Source of the DNA: Flavobacterium ardleyense
GTDB taxonomy: Bacteria > Bacteroidota > Bacteroidia > Flavobacteriales > Flavobacteriaceae
Direction: 5' to 3'
NCBI RefSeq assembly: GCF_033547075.1
Contig: NZ_CP137891.1
Coordinates: forward strand, 1,612,001 to 1,676,000
Length of the DNA: 64,000 bases
The translations under genes and the position numbers were made by a program. Below, piece after piece: positions 60,543 through 64,000 of this stretch (position 1 is the first letter of the stretch; every line of letters begins with the position of its first letter). The notes under the pieces were generated by a model that was not told the origin of the DNA, searched no databases, and saw only the letters and a list, made by a program, of their open reading frames with translations.

Positions 60543-60737
60543 ATGAGCGTTATCTATATTTTAATATCTATCAGCATATTAGTTGCTCTGATATTTTTCA
60601 TCGCTTTTATCAAAGCAGTCAAAAGTGGGCAGTATGATGATGATTACACGCCTTCGGTCAGAATGCTCTTTGACGACGAATTGCTTAAAACGCCTGAAAA
60701 ACAAGAAATAATTAAAACAAATATTAAACAAGAATAG
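60543..60737 (+). CDS. ccoS: cbb3-type oxidase assembly protein CcoS
   Basis: A 64-residue protein with one N-terminal membrane helix (about residues 3-26). After it comes the conserved CcoS stretch VKSGQYDDDYTPSVRMLFDDE (about 31-51), with the DD and aromatic residues typical of the family. CcoS is needed to insert heme and copper cofactors into CcoN. The gene directly precedes ccoNO with 1 bp between stop and start, so they are cotranscribed. It has its own Fnr-box promoter in the 96-bp gap after ccoI, in addition to possible read-through. Confidence 0.9.
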   Translation: MSVIYILISISILVALIFFIAFIKAVKSGQYDDDYTPSVRMLFDDELLKTPEKQEIIKTNIKQE

Positions 60738-60738
60738 T

Positions 60739-62922
60739 ATGGAGATGCAACAATTTTATTATGATAACAAAATTGTAAAGAAATTTATTTACGCTACCAT
60801 TGTATTTGGTGTAGTAGGGATGTTAGTAGGACTTCTACTTGCTACCCTTTTTCTATTTCCAAATTTAACCGATGGAATATCATGGCTAAGCTTTGGTAGA
60901 TTGCGTCCTTTACACACCAATGCCGTCATCTTTGCTTTCGTTGGTAATGCGATGTTTGCGGGTATTTATTATTCTTTACAGCGCCTTCTCAAGACTAGAA
61001 TGTACTCGGATGTATTGAGTAATATCAATTTTTGGGGATGGCAACTTATTATTGTTGCTGCGGCAATCTCATTGCCTTTGGGATATACATCGTCTAAGGA
61101 ATATGCAGAATTAGAGTGGCCAATAGATATTTTCTTGACACTTATTTGGGTAGTTTTTGGCTGGAATATGATTGCCACAATCTTACGCCGAAGAGAGCGT
61201 CACTTATATGTAGCCATCTGGTTTTATCTAGCAACGTTTATAACCATAGCTGTTCTGCATATTTTTAATAGCTTGGCTTTACCGGTAACATTTATGAAAA
61301 GTTACTCAGTATATGCCGGTGTCCAAGATGCACTTGTTCAATGGTGGTATGGTCACAATGCGGTAGCGTTTTTCTTGACTACTCCATTTTTAGGACTTAT
61401 GTATTACTTCGTTCCTAAGGCAGCAAATCGTCCAGTATATTCTTATAGACTTTCTATTATCCACTTTTGGTCGTTAATTTTTATTTATATCTGGGCTGGT
61501 CCTCACCACCTTTTATATTCTGCTTTGCCTGATTGGGCTCAGAATTTAGGAGTTGTTTTCTCAATTATGCTTCTTGCTCCATCTTGGGGAGGAATGATTA
61601 ATGGACTATTGACCTTAAGAGGAGTTTGGGATAAAGTGCGTCAAGATGCAGTATTGAAATTCTTCGTAGTAGCGATTACTGGTTACGGTATGGCAACTTT
61701 TGAAGGTCCATTACTTTCTTTCAAAAACGTAAATGGTATTGCTCACTTTACAGACTGGATCGTTGCACACGTGCACGTTGGTGCTTTGGCTTGGAATGGT
61801 TTCCTTGCCTTTGGTATGATCTACTGGTTGATTCCTAGAATGACCAAAGGAAAATTATATTCAGATAAATTAGCAAATGCACACTTCTGGATTGGTACCT
61901 TGGGTATCATTATGTATACACTACCTTTGTACGTTGCTGGATTTACGCAAGCAGCAATGTGGAAACAATTTAACCCTGACGGAACTTTAACTTACGGTAA
62001 CTTCTTAGAAACTGTAACTCAAATTATTCCAATGTATTGGATGCGTGCTATTGGTGGAACATTATACTTAATCGGAATGTTTATTTTGGTTTATAATATC
62101 ATCAAAACAGTTAGTGCAAATGCAGCAATCGAAGATGAATTAGCAGAAGCTCCGGCTCTTACAGTGGTAAGTAGTTCGAGAGTTAAAGGGGAAAGATTTC
62201 ACGCTTGGTTAGAAAGAAAACCGATCCAGATGGCAATTTTAGCGACAATCGCAATCCTTATTGGAGGTATCGTTCAGATTGTACCTACTATTATGGTTAA
62301 ATCTAACATCCCTACAATTGATGCGGTAAAACCTTATACACCTTTAGAGCTTGAAGGTAGAGATATTTACATTAGAGAAGGATGTGTTGGATGTCACTCT
62401 CAGCAAGTACGACCATTTAGAAGTGAAGTAGAGCGTTATGGTCCTCAATCTAAAGCTGGAGAATATGTGTACGATCACCCGTTCTTATGGGGTTCAAAAA
62501 GAACTGGTCCAGATTTAATGCGTGTGGGTCAGAAATATAATGACAATTGGCATTTTAATCACATGTGGGATCCACAGAGTACGTCACCTGGTTCAATTAT
62601 GCCTGGATATAAGTGGTTATTTGCTAATGAGCAAATGAACTATGGAGATATGGAAGCTAAGTTACGCGTTATGCAAAAATTAGGTGTTCCTTATACCGAC
62701 CAAGAGGTTGCAAATGCTACAAAAAACATGGAAGAACAAGGACTTCGAATTCTTGAAAACCTTAAATCCGATCCTGATTTTGTTAAGAGTTACGAAGCTA
62801 GCAAGAAGAAAGCCGCTGCCGATGGAGAAGAGTTCGTTCCGATGGACAAACGCGAAATTACTGCTGTAATAGCATATATTCAGAGATTAGGAACTGATAT
62901 CAAAGTAAAAACAACTAATTAG
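60739..62922 (+). CDS. ccoN: Fused cbb3 oxidase subunits I and II (CcoN-CcoO)
   Basis: A 727-residue fusion of CcoN and CcoO, a form typical of Bacteroidota. The CcoN part (about residues 1-460) has the heme and copper ligands expected: H59 in LHTNAV, H206 in WWYGHNAVAF (CuB/heme-copper site), H256-H257 in GPHHLLY and H344/H346 in AHVHVGALAWNG. The CcoO part starts after a linker near 480, contains one transmembrane anchor (about 497-520) and a heme-c site C549VGCH553. cbb3 oxidase reduces O2 with high affinity and pumps protons. The distal ligand is probably the Met in GSIMPGYKW. Confidence 0.95.
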   Translation: MEMQQFYYDNKIVKKFIYATIVFGVVGMLVGLLLATLFLFPNLTDGISWLSFGRLRPLHTNAVIFAFVGNAMFAGIYYSLQRLLKTRMYSDVLSNINFWGWQLIIVAAAISLPLGYTSSKEYAELEWPIDIFLTLIWVVFGWNMIATILRRRERHLYVAIWFYLATFITIAVLHIFNSLALPVTFMKSYSVYAGVQDALVQWWYGHNAVAFFLTTPFLGLMYYFVPKAANRPVYSYRLSIIHFWSLIFIYIWAGPHHLLYSALPDWAQNLGVVFSIMLLAPSWGGMINGLLTLRGVWDKVRQDAVLKFFVVAITGYGMATFEGPLLSFKNVNGIAHFTDWIVAHVHVGALAWNGFLAFGMIYWLIPRMTKGKLYSDKLANAHFWIGTLGIIMYTLPLYVAGFTQAAMWKQFNPDGTLTYGNFLETVTQIIPMYWMRAIGGTLYLIGMFILVYNIIKTVSANAAIEDELAEAPALTVVSSSRVKGERFHAWLERKPIQMAILATIAILIGGIVQIVPTIMVKSNIPTIDAVKPYTPLELEGRDIYIREGCVGCHSQQVRPFRSEVERYGPQSKAGEYVYDHPFLWGSKRTGPDLMRVGQKYNDNWHFNHMWDPQSTSPGSIMPGYKWLFANEQMNYGDMEAKLRVMQKLGVPYTDQEVANATKNMEEQGLRILENLKSDPDFVKSYEASKKKAAADGEEFVPMDKREITAVIAYIQRLGTDIKVKTTN

Positions 62923-62929
62923 AAAGAGC

Positions 62930-63097
62930 ATGTTTGAAGCAATAAAACATAATTTAGAAACGATAGTTGGGGTAGAGATCTACCCCATCATATCACTAAC
63001 GATATTCTTTACATTCTTTATAGGTCTAGGCATTTGGGTCTTCTCCTACAGAAAAGAAACCATTGATGAGGTATCGCAACTCCCACTAGACAACTAA
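62930..63097 (+). CDS. ccoQ: Small cbb3 oxidase subunit CcoQ-like
   Basis: A 55-residue protein easily missed by length cut-offs. It has a short amphipathic N-terminus, one central membrane helix (about residues 19-40, IIFLTIFFTFFIGLGIWV-like) and a hydrophilic tail with YRKETIDEVSQLPLDN. This is the CcoQ/FixQ pattern, a stabilising subunit of cbb3 oxidase. It starts 7 bp after the ccoNO stop and ends 26 bp before ccoP. The position between ccoNO and ccoP is exactly where ccoQ is expected. Family assignment rests on size, topology and context. Confidence 0.8.
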   Translation: MFEAIKHNLETIVGVEIYPIISLTIFFTFFIGLGIWVFSYRKETIDEVSQLPLDN

Positions 63098-63123
63098 TTA
63101 GAAACAATTAAAATACACTGACG

Positions 63124-63999
63124 ATGAAAAAATTTTTTCCTGGATATGTTTGGGTGCCAATTGCCTTCTTTTCGGTTGCCTTCATCTTTGAGTTAGCAAT
63201 TGATACAGGTCATCTTCCTGCTCTTTTAACATTCCCAATATTGTTATTAACTTTACTTATAATATTGGTCGTATTAATAGCAATTCACCTTACTATAAAA
63301 GCGATCAACAACGTCTCTTATTTTCTAATGAGCGATGAAGACAAACGTATGAAAGAGGTAGAGGATGCTATGAGCTTCACAGAAAAACCATGGTACCAAA
63401 ATCTAATGCGGAAGTTAACAAAGAGTGAACCTCTTGAAAATGAAGAAAGCTTGCTTTTGCACCATGATTATGATGGGATTAAAGAACTAGACAATGATTT
63501 ACCACCATGGTGGACGTGGTTGTTTATAATTTCTGTAATTTATTCTGTTTTTTATTTTACAAAGTACCAAATTATGGATGGCAATTCTCAGGAAGATGAA
63601 TTTCAAACTGAGATGGCTGCGGCCAAATTGCAAGTGGACGAATACAAAAGGACTGCGCCAGATATGATGGATGAAAACACGGTTGAAGTTCTAACCGATG
63701 CTGCGGCATTAGCTGCTGGTAAAACAATTTTCGAAAGTAATTGTGTGGCATGTCACCGCCCCGATCTTGGTGGCTCAATTGGTCCAAACTTGACGGATAC
63801 ACATTGGATTCTAGGTGGTACTATCAAAGAAATTTTCCATACAATTGCCAAAGGTGGTCGTGACGGAAAAGGAATGGTTGCTTGGAATACTACTTTAAAA
63901 CCTAAGGAAATTCAACAGGTATCTAGTTATATCCTTTCTATGAAAGGTACTAATCCCGCCGAAGCAAAAGCTGCCGAAGGTGATATTATTATCGAATAA
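63124..63999 (+). CDS. ccoP: cbb3 oxidase subunit III (CcoP), single-heme form
   Basis: A 291-residue membrane-anchored cytochrome c subunit that delivers electrons to CcoNO. Two N-terminal helices (about residues 8-25 and 33-60) are followed by a charged loop and the conserved HDYDGIKELDNDLPPWW block (about residues 114-130). A third helix (about 131-150) precedes the heme-c domain with C207VACH211. The axial methionine is likely in GMVAWNT. Classical CcoP has two c-hemes; here only one CXXCH is present. The gene ends with TAA one base before the window end, and further operon genes (ccoG, ccoH) may follow outside. Confidence 0.93.
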   Translation: MKKFFPGYVWVPIAFFSVAFIFELAIDTGHLPALLTFPILLLTLLIILVVLIAIHLTIKAINNVSYFLMSDEDKRMKEVEDAMSFTEKPWYQNLMRKLTKSEPLENEESLLLHHDYDGIKELDNDLPPWWTWLFIISVIYSVFYFTKYQIMDGNSQEDEFQTEMAAAKLQVDEYKRTAPDMMDENTVEVLTDAAALAAGKTIFESNCVACHRPDLGGSIGPNLTDTHWILGGTIKEIFHTIAKGGRDGKGMVAWNTTLKPKEIQQVSSYILSMKGTNPAEAKAAEGDIIIE

Positions 64000-64000
64000 A

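Overview
The window is a low-GC chromosomal segment from a member of the Flavobacteriaceae (Bacteroidota), probably Flavobacterium or a close relative. The evidence is the gene content: T9SS type-B sorting domains, a fused CcoN/CcoO cbb3 oxidase, BshC, an OmpP1/FadL-family porin, DUF5606 and DUF721. In addition, the promoter motif TTG-N17..20-TAnnTTTG recurs upstream of many genes, and classical Shine-Dalgarno sequences are largely absent. Most of the sequence is ordinary core genome; the less ordinary parts are two repeat- or IS-bearing stretches and several regulatory sites.

Layout. 1-9240: end of ftsY, a lipoprotein plus DUF721 pair, ndk, bshC, a B12-binding radical SAM protein, and a three-gene biotin-dependent acyl-CoA carboxylase operon. 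9241-17340: first copy of a hairpin-cored intergenic repeat, a luciferase-like monooxygenase, rimO, an OmpP1/FadL porin, a low-complexity lipoprotein, proS, three tRNA-Glu genes and rpsT. 17338-23211: a PAS/GAF histidine kinase with its receiver, then typA. 23214-24860: second repeat copy, with an ISL3-like (ISAon1-type) insertion sequence just beyond it, bounded by a perfect 8-bp target duplication. 25058-32953: a DUF4476 protein, then a four-gene operon joining an ABC exporter to two large T9SS-secreted proteins.

32954-34455 is a 1.5-kb repeat island holding four copies of a ~77-bp unit, two copies of a ~240-bp unit and the third, inverted, copy of the hairpin repeat. It is followed by an orphan HipB-like regulator with three evenly spaced operator boxes. 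34771-42547 carries housekeeping and membrane genes: nucleoid-associated protein, pRiA4b ORF-3-like protein, CLC channel, CsbD, CDP-alcohol phosphotransferase, ctaA, CCA-adding enzyme and Sua5. 42563-49047 is a surface-glycan (probably LPS core) cluster with six glycosyltransferases and a WaaP/InaA-like kinase in alternating orientation. 49083-57277 holds dapD, a META-domain lipoprotein, ruvX, mqo, a FUSC transporter, def, DUF5606 and mazG.

57281-63999 is a microaerobic respiration module: a Crp/Fnr regulator divergent from ccoI, then ccoS, ccoNO, ccoQ (a 55-residue gene) and ccoP. Two Fnr-type boxes, before ccoI and before ccoS, lie at exactly the same distance from their promoter -7 motifs. 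This suggests that the adjacent regulator switches on oxidase assembly and structural genes together at low oxygen.

I found no CRISPR array, prophage or complete new defence system. The most under-described elements are the three-copy hairpin repeat, the triple-box orphan HipB promoter and the paired Fnr boxes.
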